Assembly (NCBI GenBank): GCA_964618895.1 | Contig: CAZUDO010000010.1 | Location: 1 to 64,000 of the forward strand | Origin: CAZUDO01 sp964618895 | GTDB lineage: Bacteria > Desulfobacterota > Binatia > DP-6 | DNA length: 64,000 nucleotides | Reading direction: 5' to 3' | Part shown: one piece after another, positions 33,133-41,225 of the stretch | How positions within the stretch are numbered: the stretch's first letter is position 1 | How the letters are laid out: each line of letters begins with the position of its first letter | Notes under the pieces: generated by a model | The model's input: the letters and a program-made list of their open reading frames with translations, nothing else | What the model was told of the DNA's origin: nothing | The model's database searches: none | Translations under genes and position numbers: made by a program

Positions 33133-35523
33133 TCAAGGAGAAAGTGACGTGACGGTCCGCAGCCGGAGCCGAGTGCTTCCCGACGGGCGGATTATGAGCA
33201 CGTCGCCACGCTCGTCCCGCCCCGGCGAGCAGGACGGGCTGCCCGCGATGACCTCGATGGGGTGGAGGATTGCACGGCCGCACGCTCGCACGGCGATCGC
33301 CCGGGGGGTGGGGGCGATGTCCAGGAGGAGGTCCGCTCCGTCCGCCTGGACGTGGACCACCACGTCCCCGTCCGGGGCGGCCACGGTGACGGTATCGCGG
33401 GGAGCCCCGCGCACCTCGATCAGGACCGGATCCCACGGACCGGCCTCGGTGTGCTGCCGGGCGGGGACGAGCGGCAGCACGCTGTCTCCGCGTACGAACA
33501 GCGGAATCCGATCGAGCGGGGCCGACACCTCGATCCGGCCGGGGCCCTCGTGCGCCCGGTCGTCCCACCAGCCCCACCAGGTCCCGGCCGGCAGGTAGAG
33601 CGCGCGCCGATCGCCGGCGTCGAACAGCGGCGCCACCAGCAGGAGCGGCCCGAGCAGGTACTGCAGGTCGACCCGCCAGGCGAAGGGATCGTCTGGGTAG
33701 TCGAGCAGCAGGGGACGGAGCATCGGCATACCGGTCGCGGTGGCCTCGCGGGCGCACGCTTCCAGATAGGCGAGCAGCCGGTAGCGCAGGCGCGAGAAGT
33801 TCCGCACGATGGTCACGGCCTCGGTGCCGAACTCCCACGGCTCCCGGGGGGTGGTGCCGTGGAAGCGGGCGACGGGCGACAGGAGGCCGAACTGGGCCCA
33901 CCGGATGTAGAGCTGCGCGGGCGGTGGGGCGAAGCCGTCGGGGTTCCAGAAGCCGCCGATGTCGTGCCCCCAGATGGCGCCGCCCGAGCACGCGAAGCCG
34001 AGCCCGGCGCGCAGCGCACCCGCCATCCCGCCCCAGGTGGCTTGCGCGTCGCCCGACCAGTGCACCGGATAGCGCTGCGAGCCGGCCGCGGCCGAGCGTG
34101 CGAACACGATGCCGCTCCCGGTCGCGGCGCGCGTCTCCTCGAACACGGTGCGGTTGTAGAGGAGCGGGTAGTAGTTGTGGACGCTGGCTCCGGTCTCGCC
34201 GCTGGCGAAGCGGGCGTCGGCTGGGACCGACTCGCCGTAGTCGGTTTTGAAGCACGCCACGCCCATGTCGAGGAGCGGGCGGTGGCGGGCGGCGATCCAG
34301 GCGGCGGCGTCGGGATTGGTGTAGTCGACGACGGCGCCCTCGGGGTTGGTGGTGGACACGGCGGGCTCGCCGTCGGGCGCGAGGGCCAGGAAGCCGTGCG
34401 CCTTACCCTCGGCGTAGAGGGCGCTGTCGCGGGGGACGTACGGATTCTCCCACAGCGACAGCCGCACGCCGCGGCTGCGGAGGCCGGCGATGAAGCCGCG
34501 CGGGTCGGGAAACGCCTCCTCGTCCCACACGAAGTCGCACGCGTCGAGCAGGCGCTGCGCCCGGCCGCGGAGCCAGAGCGGATCGAGGTGCACCACGTCG
34601 AGGGGCAGGGCGTGCGCGAGCATCTGGTCGACGACCTGCTCGACCTCGGCGCGGTCGCGGTACATGCAGCGCGACATCCAGACGCCAAACACCCAGCGCG
34701 GCAGCGCCGGCGCCCGGCCGGTGAGCGCCGTGTAGCGCGCCAGGACCTCGCGCGGCGTGCCGAGGAAGACGAAGTAGTCCATCTCGGGCGCGTCCACTGC
34801 GACACCCAGGGTGACGTTCGAATGGGCGCCGCAGTCGATCACGGCGTGCTCGGGGCGATGCAGCAGGCAGCCGTAGCCACGGCTCGAGAGCCAGAAGGGG
34901 ATGGGTTTGTAGGCGAGGTCGGTGGTGTTGAGCCCGATGGTATCGGTGGTCCAGATGACCCGCCGCCGGCCGCGTTGATCGAGGCCGGTATAGGTCTCGC
35001 CCAGGCCGACGATCGCCTCGTCGGGTTCCAGGGCGAGCGCCTCGTGTACCCCGCTGCGGCCGTCCGGGTCGTGCCAGGTGCCGGCGGGCGGAGAAACCCA
35101 GCCGACCATGGTGCGATCGAGCACCTGACTGACAACCCGGGGGCTGGTCGTGTCGGCACCGATGGCCAGCCGGAACGGTGTCCGACGGACGACCACGTGT
35201 ACCCCCGGGGCGTCGATGCTGAGGTGCTCGGGGGGAGAGGTGTCGACGCGAACATCCTGCGCCGTGGGGCCGGGGTCGAGCAGCACGGGCGAGGGCGCGT
35301 GTGCAGGCACGGCATCGTCCGCCCGGAACTGGACGCGTACGACGCCGGGTGCCCACGCCGTGAGGCGCACGACGTGCGTGGCGGCGGCCTCGTCCTCGAC
35401 GCGAATCGTCACGCCGCCGGGAGCGAGCGCATGGCCGAGGACGCGCGTGAACGGGACGAACGTCCGGCCCGGGGCCGCGAGCGGCGACGCGTCGAACAGT
35501 GGACGCGGCCCCGGGTCGGCCAC
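33133..35523 (-). CDS. Glycoside hydrolase family 31 (alpha-glucosidase/alpha-xylosidase)
   Basis: 796 residues. A beta-sandwich N-domain (residues ~40-250) precedes the catalytic barrel. The nucleophile Asp is in 'ACFKTDYGESVPAD', the acid/base Asp in 'VHWSGDAQATWGGM', and the substrate loop is 'VFGVWMSRCMYRDRAEVEQV'. The Lys-Thr-Asp-Tyr/Phe-Gly-Glu form of the nucleophile motif is the one found in YicI-like alpha-xylosidases. A C-terminal beta domain follows ('LPAGTWWGWWDDRAHEG'). No signal peptide is seen, so it is probably cytoplasmic. It lies 9 bases after the efp gene. Confidence 0.9.
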   Translation of the reverse strand: MADPGPRPLFDASPLAAPGRTFVPFTRVLGHALAPGGVTIRVEDEAAATHVVRLTAWAPGVVRVQFRADDAVPAHAPSPVLLDPGPTAQDVRVDTSPPEHLSIDAPGVHVVVRRTPFRLAIGADTTSPRVVSQVLDRTMVGWVSPPAGTWHDPDGRSGVHEALALEPDEAIVGLGETYTGLDQRGRRRVIWTTDTIGLNTTDLAYKPIPFWLSSRGYGCLLHRPEHAVIDCGAHSNVTLGVAVDAPEMDYFVFLGTPREVLARYTALTGRAPALPRWVFGVWMSRCMYRDRAEVEQVVDQMLAHALPLDVVHLDPLWLRGRAQRLLDACDFVWDEEAFPDPRGFIAGLRSRGVRLSLWENPYVPRDSALYAEGKAHGFLALAPDGEPAVSTTNPEGAVVDYTNPDAAAWIAARHRPLLDMGVACFKTDYGESVPADARFASGETGASVHNYYPLLYNRTVFEETRAATGSGIVFARSAAAGSQRYPVHWSGDAQATWGGMAGALRAGLGFACSGGAIWGHDIGGFWNPDGFAPPPAQLYIRWAQFGLLSPVARFHGTTPREPWEFGTEAVTIVRNFSRLRYRLLAYLEACAREATATGMPMLRPLLLDYPDDPFAWRVDLQYLLGPLLLVAPLFDAGDRRALYLPAGTWWGWWDDRAHEGPGRIEVSAPLDRIPLFVRGDSVLPLVPARQHTEAGPWDPVLIEVRGAPRDTVTVAAPDGDVVVHVQADGADLLLDIAPTPRAIAVRACGRAILHPIEVIAGSPSCSPGRDERGDVLIIRPSGSTRLRLRTVTSLSP

Positions 35524-35532
35524 GGCCGGCGG

Positions 35533-36102
35533 TCAGTCGCCCTTGGCGCGTGAGAGATAGGCGCCGGTTTCGGTGTCGACCCGGATGACGTCGCCCTGGC
35601 TGATGAAGTTGGGCACCGGGACGATGAGCCCGGTCTCGGTGGTGGCCGGCTTCAGCACGTTGGTGACGGTTGCGGACTTCAGCCCCGGCGCGGTCTCGAC
35701 GATGCGCAGGTCGACGGCTTTCGGCAGAGTGACCCCCATGGGCTTGCCCTCGTGGAACTCGACCTCGATGCGGAAATTGGGCAGGAGGTAATGGACGGCG
35801 TCCCCGAGGGCCTCGGCGTCGAGCGTCGTCTGCTCGAAGTTCTCGGTGTTCATGAAGTGGTAGAGGCCGTCGCTCTCGTACAGGAACTCCATCTCGTGTT
35901 GTTCGAGCGTGATGCGCTCGGCCTTGTCCTCTGAGCGGAAGCGGTGCTCGGTCTGCGAGCCCGAGCGCAGGTTCCGCAGCTTGGTCTGTACCATGCCGCG
36001 CCAGTTGCCGGGCGTCACGTGGACCACGTTCATCACGCGCCAGAGGTCGGTCTGGTGCTGGATGATCATGCCGACGCGGAGGTGGGTGGCGGGGATCAGC
36101 AT
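35533..36102 (-). CDS. efp: Translation elongation factor P
   Basis: 189 residues from ATG 36102; an upstream in-frame ATG would add 12 unconserved residues. EF-P rescues ribosomes stalled at poly-proline. The KOW-like domain I is 'LIPATHLRVGMIIQH...', the C-terminal signature region is 'NFISQGDVIRVDTETGAYLS', and the middle OB domain is 'VTLPKAVDLRIVETAPGLKS'. The domain I loop reads 'HVTPGNWRGMVQTKLRNL': the tip residue equivalent to E. coli Lys34 aligns with Asn33, so neither the beta-lysine nor the rhamnose modification would be possible at that position. No modification genes (epmA/earP) are nearby. Confidence 0.95.
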   Translation of the reverse strand: MLIPATHLRVGMIIQHQTDLWRVMNVVHVTPGNWRGMVQTKLRNLRSGSQTEHRFRSEDKAERITLEQHEMEFLYESDGLYHFMNTENFEQTTLDAEALGDAVHYLLPNFRIEVEFHEGKPMGVTLPKAVDLRIVETAPGLKSATVTNVLKPATTETGLIVPVPNFISQGDVIRVDTETGAYLSRAKGD

Positions 36103-36259
36103 GGGTGGCGGTTCTTCATCGGGGGCATGAGGTAGCATCGTCGATCGCGGGACGCAATTTCGTGGGGTCGGTTGCGTCGGTCATGGTGCGCGGCGGGTCG
36201 GTGACGGGGTGGCGCAGTTGACCGCCGCCACCGGCGGCGATGTGCCCCGCGGACGCCCG

Positions 36260-36832
36260 TCAGCGGGCGGGCACATGATCGACGCAGAGACGGTCCCACG
36301 CCGCTACGCGCGGGTCGTCGCCCCCCATCATGTCGATCAGGTGCGCGCGGATGTAGGGGAGGTCGATTGCTCCGCCGGAGACGGCGAGAAGCCGCTCGAG
36401 ATCGCCGACGTCCTTGGTGCGGAAGAACAGGAGCTTGAAGATGCAGAGGGCCTCGGCGGAGAGAAACCAGACGTTTCGCCCGTCGATCCGGACCTGCGTA
36501 CGCGTCCGTTCGGCCTCCCGGGAGAACGCGATGCTGGGGGTGAACACGTCGACGCGAAAGTCCGCGAACTTCAGGACGATCAGCCCCTCGCGCTCCGCGT
36601 CACGCCGCGCGGTGTCGTCATCGACCACGATCCCGAGCGAGCGTAAGGCCGCGCTGACCGATGGGAGTGCGTCGTCGTGGACGAACACGTTGACGTCGAC
36701 GTCGTTCGTGGCCCGAGGGATGCCGTACTGCCCGTACGCCAGCGCGCCACCCAGGGCGTACGGGATGCCGGCGCCTTCGAGCGCATCGGCGATCCGGAGG
36801 CCCGCTTCGAAGGCGTCGGCCGGAGGGATCAT
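36260..36832 (-). CDS. Nucleotidyltransferase-fold protein (AbiEii/DUF6036-like)
   Basis: 190 residues from ATG 36832. 'IPYALGGALAYGQYGIPRAT' followed by 'NDVDVNVFV' is the Gly-Gly...Asp-x-Asp metal-binding signature of the nucleotidyltransferase fold. A third acidic residue lies in 'FADFRVDVFTPS', and 'FLSAEALCIFKLLFFRTKD' is the conserved C-terminal segment of these proteins. Related proteins act as toxins or modifiers in abortive-infection and toxin-antitoxin systems, but many are uncharacterised. It overlaps the upstream 85-residue gene by four bases. Confidence 0.75.
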   Translation of the reverse strand: MIPPADAFEAGLRIADALEGAGIPYALGGALAYGQYGIPRATNDVDVNVFVHDDALPSVSAALRSLGIVVDDDTARRDAEREGLIVLKFADFRVDVFTPSIAFSREAERTRTQVRIDGRNVWFLSAEALCIFKLLFFRTKDVGDLERLLAVSGGAIDLPYIRAHLIDMMGGDDPRVAAWDRLCVDHVPAR

Positions 36833-37086
36833 CGCGCCTGGCGCCGATAGGCCGTCCGCAGGCGTTCCAGCGCAGCGATCGAGCTTGCGGGCAACGGGTC
36901 GCGATAGGCCAGGAGCCGCGCTCGATCGGCGCGAGTGGCGAGCTGGCGCGCTGCTCCCCGGCACGCTGCGGCCACCAAGCGCCACCGTTCGTCGGGTGAC
37001 AACGCGCGGTAGGCCACGGCTTCGCGTTCAACGGCCGTCCGGTTGTCCACGGCCCACTTCGGCAGCCGCTGCATGGTGGGCAGCAT
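36829..37086 (-). CDS. Small protein coupled to the nucleotidyltransferase gene
   Basis: 85 residues from ATG 37086. 'YRALSPDERWRLVAAACRGA', 'DRARLLAYRDPLPASS' and a Leu/Arg-rich helical C-terminus recur in small proteins encoded just before nucleotidyltransferase-fold genes, so I take it as the partner of the next gene (ATGA overlap). No enzymatic motif is present. An antitoxin-like or regulatory role is inference. Confidence 0.65.
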   Translation of the reverse strand: MLPTMQRLPKWAVDNRTAVEREAVAYRALSPDERWRLVAAACRGAARQLATRADRARLLAYRDPLPASSIAALERLRTAYRRQAR

Positions 37087-37121
37087 ACTCGCGCGCCTGA
37101 CCGCAGACCACCCGGGTGTGT

Positions 37122-37544
37122 TCAGTGGACTTGCGTCCCGCTGCCGCCCGCGAACGGCGGCGACACCGGCGAGCCGTGATGGTACACCAGGAGCCAGCGG
37201 CCCTCGCTGCGCGCGAAGATGTTCGTCGCCTGCACCTCCGCGTTCATCTTGCCGTCGCGATGGCGGCTCTCCAGCTGCTCGGTGCACACCACCCAGGCGA
37301 GGTCGCCGTGGACGTGGACCTGGACCCCGGAGAGCGTGAAGCGCATCGCCAGCGTGTTGGTGAAGATGCGCGCCCAGCTCTCCATGACGGGCCCCCAGCC
37401 GGCCAGGAGACACCAGCCGGGGTGGACGCACTTCACGTGCGGGGCGCGGAGCCACACCGCCTCCATGCGGGCCAGGTCGAGGCTCTCGAAGGCGCGGTAG
37501 AAGGCCGCGTTGGCCTCGTGCACGGCCGCGTCGTCGGGCGGCAT
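37122..37544 (-). CDS. SnoaL/NTF2-like (DUF4440) protein
   Basis: 140 residues from ATG 37544. Cone-shaped NTF2-like fold pattern: helical start 'EANAAFYRAFESLDLARMEA', 'VWLRAPHVKCVHPGW', then strands 'FTLSGVQVHVHGDLAWVVC' and 'VQATNIFARSEGRWLLVYHH'. The family includes small isomerases, dehydratases and binding proteins. No catalytic residue assignment is safe. It sits between the cupin and the nucleotidyltransferase pair in a minus-strand run. Confidence 0.8.
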   Translation of the reverse strand: MPPDDAAVHEANAAFYRAFESLDLARMEAVWLRAPHVKCVHPGWCLLAGWGPVMESWARIFTNTLAMRFTLSGVQVHVHGDLAWVVCTEQLESRHRDGKMNAEVQATNIFARSEGRWLLVYHHGSPVSPPFAGGSGTQVH

Positions 37545-37594
37545 GCGTTCTCCTCGCACACTGCCCCGACGCGCGCCAGGGGGGCCGGGCGCGG

Positions 37595-37918
37595 TCAGGC
37601 CGGCTTCGGCGCCATCATCACCAGCACCGTGAGCTGCTCCGGGCCGGAGTTGCGCACGGCGTGGTCCTCTCCGGCCGGCGCGCACACGAGATCGCCGGGC
37701 CCGACCTCGCGCTCGTCGGTGCCGACCCCGATGCGGCCTGTGCCCGAAAGCACGTAGTAGAGCTTGTCGCCGACGGCGTGCCGGTGGCCGGCCTGCGCCT
37801 GCCCGGGCTCGAAGCAGTACACGTCGCAGAAGAGGCTCGGGGTGTCGACCAGGCCGACCTTCTTCATCTTCTCGGGCGAGAAGGCGATCAGGGACGGGAC
37901 GTGGCGGAAGCGTTCCAT
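37595..37918 (-). CDS. Cupin-domain protein
   Basis: 107 residues from ATG 37918. That start is chosen over the GTG at 37933 because AAAGGA lies six bases upstream of it; the GTG overlaps the cinA stop. The metal-binding cupin motifs are 'AGHRHAVGDKLYYVLSGTG' and 'PGDLVCAPAGEDHAVRN', with His-x-His and a later His. A single-domain cupin of unknown substrate. Confidence 0.85.
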   Translation of the reverse strand: MERFRHVPSLIAFSPEKMKKVGLVDTPSLFCDVYCFEPGQAQAGHRHAVGDKLYYVLSGTGRIGVGTDEREVGPGDLVCAPAGEDHAVRNSGPEQLTVLVMMAPKPA

Positions 37919-37929
37919 GGGCGGTCCTT

Positions 37930-38751
37930 TCACGAGGGTCGCACGGCGGCGAGCGCTGTTTCCAGTGCACGCAGGGCCTGCGCAACGCGGGCCTCGGTGT
38001 CGGCGGGGTCGGTGCCGGTGGCGGTCACGCGCACGCGCAGGTCGGCGTCCGGCGCGAACGCGGTCGGGAGCGATTTGACGTGCACCCCCGGGAGGGCGGC
38101 CATGACGCGTTCGGCGGCGAGCGTGATCAGCGACTCGTCGCCGAGACCGGAGGCGATCTCGCGCGTGGCCGTGTGGCGTGGGGTGCCGAGTCGGGCACGG
38201 ATGTGGCCGGCGGCAGCGTCGAAGAGGGCGTGCATCTCCGCCGGCACACCGGGCAGCGACAGGATGGCGAGGTGTGCGTCACACGCGAACACGCCCGGGG
38301 CGGAGCCGACCGGGTTGTCGATCGGCTGCGCGCCCTCCGGCAGCGCGGCCATCTTCCGGCGGGGCGGGGAGAGGGCGCCGTCGGCGACGGCGCCGGCCTC
38401 GGCCAGCTCGCGATAGCGCTGCTCGACGAAGGCAAGCGCAGCGGAATGCTCGACCAGCGCGACGCCGAGCACGGCGGCGACGCCCACCAGCGTGCGGTCG
38501 TCGAACGTGGGCCCGAGGCCGCCGGTCGTGATCACGAGCGCCCCTCCGCGCTCGCGCGCGCCCGTGATCTCGCGTACGATCTCGGCGGGGTCGTCGTCCA
38601 CCACGACGATGCGCGTCACCCGGCCGCCCAGCGCCGGCAGCCGTGCGGCCAGCCAGGCGGAGTTGGTGTCGACGGTGTGGCCGGTCAAGAGCTCGCGGCC
38701 GACGGCGACGATCTCGGTGGGTGTGCCCGACTCGGCCGGCCGCGTCATCAC
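37930..38751 (-). CDS. cinA: CinA N-terminal (molybdopterin-binding-like) domain protein
   Basis: 273 residues, corresponding to the COG1058 part of CinA only; the C-terminal nicotinamide-nucleotide amidase domain is absent. 'IVAVGRELLTGHTVDTNSAW', 'VITTGGLGPTFDDRT', 'PIDNPVGSAPGV' and 'LSLPGVPAEMHALF' are diagnostic. The domain in full-length CinA hydrolyses ADP-ribose or related pyrophosphates. The GTG/ATG start overlaps the end of a mini-ORF, and the stop overlaps the possible GTG of the cupin gene. Confidence 0.88.
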   Translation of the reverse strand: MMTRPAESGTPTEIVAVGRELLTGHTVDTNSAWLAARLPALGGRVTRIVVVDDDPAEIVREITGARERGGALVITTGGLGPTFDDRTLVGVAAVLGVALVEHSAALAFVEQRYRELAEAGAVADGALSPPRRKMAALPEGAQPIDNPVGSAPGVFACDAHLAILSLPGVPAEMHALFDAAAGHIRARLGTPRHTATREIASGLGDESLITLAAERVMAALPGVHVKSLPTAFAPDADLRVRVTATGTDPADTEARVAQALRALETALAAVRPS

Positions 38752-38804
38752 CGCTGCGCCCAGGAGCGCTCGTACTGGGTCGGGTCCCAGGTGCCGTCGG
38801 CCAT
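38748..38804 (-). CDS. 18-codon mini-ORF bridging two genes
   Basis: ATG at 38802-38804 overlaps the stop of the membrane protein (TGATG), and its TGA at 38748-38750 overlaps the cinA start (GTGATG). The peptide 'MADGTWDPTQYERSWAQR' resembles the extreme N-terminus of class I SAM methyltransferases of the trans-aconitate type ('WDPxQY'). It may be the stub of a deleted methyltransferase gene kept for translational coupling, or chance. Confidence 0.35.
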   Translation of the reverse strand: MADGTWDPTQYERSWAQR

Positions 38805-39280
38805 CAGCGCCCCATCTGGTAGCCGACCCAGCTGGTCCATACCGCCAGCGCGACCCCGAGCCACGCCGCCGAGCGCATGCGCCGGATCATGCCCGCCTGC
38901 TTGTCGGGTTCCACCGGTAGCTGCCCCAGCTCGGCGCGCACCAGCCGATGGGCGAGGCCGAAGGAGACGTAGGTGGCGACGTTGATCAGGACGAAGGTGA
39001 GGGTGAGCTTCCCGGCCAGCGGCCAGATGAGGCGGCCGAACGCTGGCCCGAGCGCGGCCTTCAAATCGGTCAGCCGCGAAGCGCCCGAGATGACCAGGAC
39101 ACCGAGCGCGCCGACTGAGAGGACGTTGTAGAGCCGGAGGTTGCGCGCGAGCAGCGTCCGCCGGGCGGCGGCATCCTGGATGGCCGCGGCCGCGGGGAGC
39201 AGGACGAGGGTCACGCCGAGCGTCGTGCCGATGTACGTCGCCACGGAGAGCATGTGCAGCCAGCGCGCAAGGGCATCCAT
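38804..39280 (-). CDS. Four-helix integral membrane protein, unknown function
   Basis: 158 residues from ATG 39280. Four hydrophobic segments: about 10-33 ('MLSVATYIGTTLGVTLVLLP'), 50-68 ('LYNVLSVGALGVLVISGAS'), 85-112 ('LIWPLAGKLTLTFVLINVAT') and 136-154. His8 and the following pattern recall CopD/DUF2269-like four-helix proteins, but the copper ligands cannot be confirmed. Divergent from nuoB. Confidence 0.7.
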   Translation of the reverse strand: MDALARWLHMLSVATYIGTTLGVTLVLLPAAAAIQDAAARRTLLARNLRLYNVLSVGALGVLVISGASRLTDLKAALGPAFGRLIWPLAGKLTLTFVLINVATYVSFGLAHRLVRAELGQLPVEPDKQAGMIRRMRSAAWLGVALAVWTSWVGYQMGR

Positions 39281-39368
39281 GCGGCGCCTCGGGTAGCGCG
39301 CGGGTTTCGCGAATGCAAACCGGCTTTTGACAGAGGAAAGGGCAGGCGATAGACCAAGGTCAGCCGGT

Positions 39369-39911
39369 ATGCCGAAGCCGCTCCCGCCGCCACGGCCACG
39401 CGTGGTCACCTCGAGCACCGACGCCCTCCTGGGCGACGCCGTCGTGATCACCCGTCTCGACAAGGCGATCGGCTGGGCGCGGAAGTACTCTATCTTCCCG
39501 TACCCGTTCGCCACCGCCTGCTGCGCCATGGAGTTCATGTCCCTCTCGATGTCGCCGTACGACATCGACCGCTTCGGCGCCCTCCTGCCGCGTTTCAGCC
39601 CCCGGCAGGCGGACCTCCTCATGGTCATCGGCACGGTGACCGTCCGCCAGGGACCGATCCTGAAGCGCGTGTACGACCAGATGGCTGATCCCAAGTGGGT
39701 GATGGCCTTCGGCGCCTGCGCCGCCACCGGCGGCTTCTACGACAATTACACCACGCTCCCGGGGATCGACATGATCGTTCCCGTGGACATCTACGTCCCG
39801 GGGTGCCCGCCGCGCCCCGAGGGGGTGCTCGACGGCCTGATGGCACTGCAGCGCAATATCCAGATGCAGAAACACGTGCCCGGGCCCGACGACACCGCGG
39901 CGGCCCGCTAG
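39369..39911 (+). CDS. nuoB: NADH-quinone oxidoreductase subunit B
   Basis: 180 residues from ATG 39369. It holds the N2 [4Fe-4S] cluster next to the quinone site. Tandem cysteines in 'ATACCAMEFMSLSMSPYD', plus 'GACAATGGFYDNY' and 'YVPGCPPRPEGVLDGL', supply the four ligands. It is followed after 12 bases by nuoF rather than by nuoC/nuoD. Confidence 0.93.
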   Translation: MPKPLPPPRPRVVTSSTDALLGDAVVITRLDKAIGWARKYSIFPYPFATACCAMEFMSLSMSPYDIDRFGALLPRFSPRQADLLMVIGTVTVRQGPILKRVYDQMADPKWVMAFGACAATGGFYDNYTTLPGIDMIVPVDIYVPGCPPRPEGVLDGLMALQRNIQMQKHVPGPDDTAAAR

Positions 39912-39923
39912 CGACCCCGACGC

Positions 39924-41225
39924 ATGGCCGAGCGGCTCCTGCTGCGCTGCCGGGACGTTCCGGACCTCCACCGGATGGAGGTGTATCGTGCCCACGACGG
40001 CTACCAGGCCGTGACCAGGGCGCTCACGCAGCAGAAGCCCGAAGAGCTGGTCGAGCTGGTGAAGGCGTCCAACCTGCGCGGCCGCGGCGGCGCGGGCTTT
40101 CCCACCGGCATGAAGTGGAGTTTCCTGCCCAAGCAGGACACCAAGCCGGTCTACCTGTGCGTCAACGGCGACGAGAGCGAGCCGGGCACGTTCAAGGACC
40201 GCGAGCTCATGGAGGACGACCCCCACCAGCTCCTCGAAGGGGTCATCATCGCGGCCTACGCCATCAAGTGCCACACCGCGTACATCTACATCCGCGGTGA
40301 GCTGCTGACCGCCTGCGAGCGCATGGAGGCGGCGATCGGCGAGGCGCGGCGGGCGGGTCTGATCGGCAAGAACATCCTGGGCACCGGCTTCGACCTGGAC
40401 GTGTGGGTGCACCGCGGCGCGGGCGCGTACATCTGCGGCGAGGAGACCGGACTCATCGAGTCGCTCGAGGGCAAGCGCGCCTATCCGCGCATCAAGCCGC
40501 CGTTCCCGGCCGTGTTCGGGCTCTTCGGCTGCCCCACCATCGTCAACAACGTCGAGACCCTCGCCTGCGTGCCGCACATCGTGCTGCGCGGCGCGGAGTG
40601 GTTCCGGAGCATCGGGCCGGAGAAGAGCCCGGGCCCCAAGCTCTACTGCGTCTCCGGCCACGTCGTGCGCCCAGGCACGTATGAGCTGCCCATGGGAACG
40701 TCGCTGCGCGAGATCATCTACGAGCACGCGGGCGGCATTCCGAACGGCCGGAAGCTGAAGGGGGTGATCCCGGGCGGCGCGTCCATGCCCGTCTTCACGC
40801 CGGCCGAGATCGACGTGGCCATGGACATGGACTCGGTGCAGAAGGCGGGCTCGTTCCTCGGCTCGGCCGGCATCATGGTGATGGACGACACCGTCTGCAT
40901 GGTGCAGACGACGCTCATCCTGGAGCGCTTCTTCCATCACGAGAGCTGCGGTCAGTGCACGCCGTGTCGCGAGGGCACGGGCTGGCTCCACACCGTGCTC
41001 GAGAAGCTCGAGCACGGCCAGGCCAAGCCGAGCGACGTCGACCTGCTGCTCAACATCGCCGGCAACATGATGGGCAACACCATCTGCGCCCTCGCCGACG
41101 CGTCGGCCATGCCGGTGCGCGCCTTCGTCACCAAGTATCGGGCGGAGTTCGAGCAGCACGCGGCGCTCGGCCGCTGCCCATTCCGCCCCGCCGGAGAGGA
41201 ACCGCGCGCGCATGCCCACGCTTGA
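39924..41225 (+). CDS. nuoF: NADH-quinone oxidoreductase subunit F
   Basis: 433 residues. NADH/FMN-binding motifs 'GRGGAGFPTGMKWSFLP' and 'GAGAYICGEETGLIESLEGK', and the N3 [4Fe-4S] ligands in 'ESCGQCTPCREGTGWL' plus a Cys in 'NTICALADA'. It oxidises NADH and feeds the Fe-S chain. No nuoE (24-kDa subunit) is adjacent. The stop lies 14 bases inside nuoG. Confidence 0.95.
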   Translation: MAERLLLRCRDVPDLHRMEVYRAHDGYQAVTRALTQQKPEELVELVKASNLRGRGGAGFPTGMKWSFLPKQDTKPVYLCVNGDESEPGTFKDRELMEDDPHQLLEGVIIAAYAIKCHTAYIYIRGELLTACERMEAAIGEARRAGLIGKNILGTGFDLDVWVHRGAGAYICGEETGLIESLEGKRAYPRIKPPFPAVFGLFGCPTIVNNVETLACVPHIVLRGAEWFRSIGPEKSPGPKLYCVSGHVVRPGTYELPMGTSLREIIYEHAGGIPNGRKLKGVIPGGASMPVFTPAEIDVAMDMDSVQKAGSFLGSAGIMVMDDTVCMVQTTLILERFFHHESCGQCTPCREGTGWLHTVLEKLEHGQAKPSDVDLLLNIAGNMMGNTICALADASAMPVRAFVTKYRAEFEQHAALGRCPFRPAGEEPRAHAHA

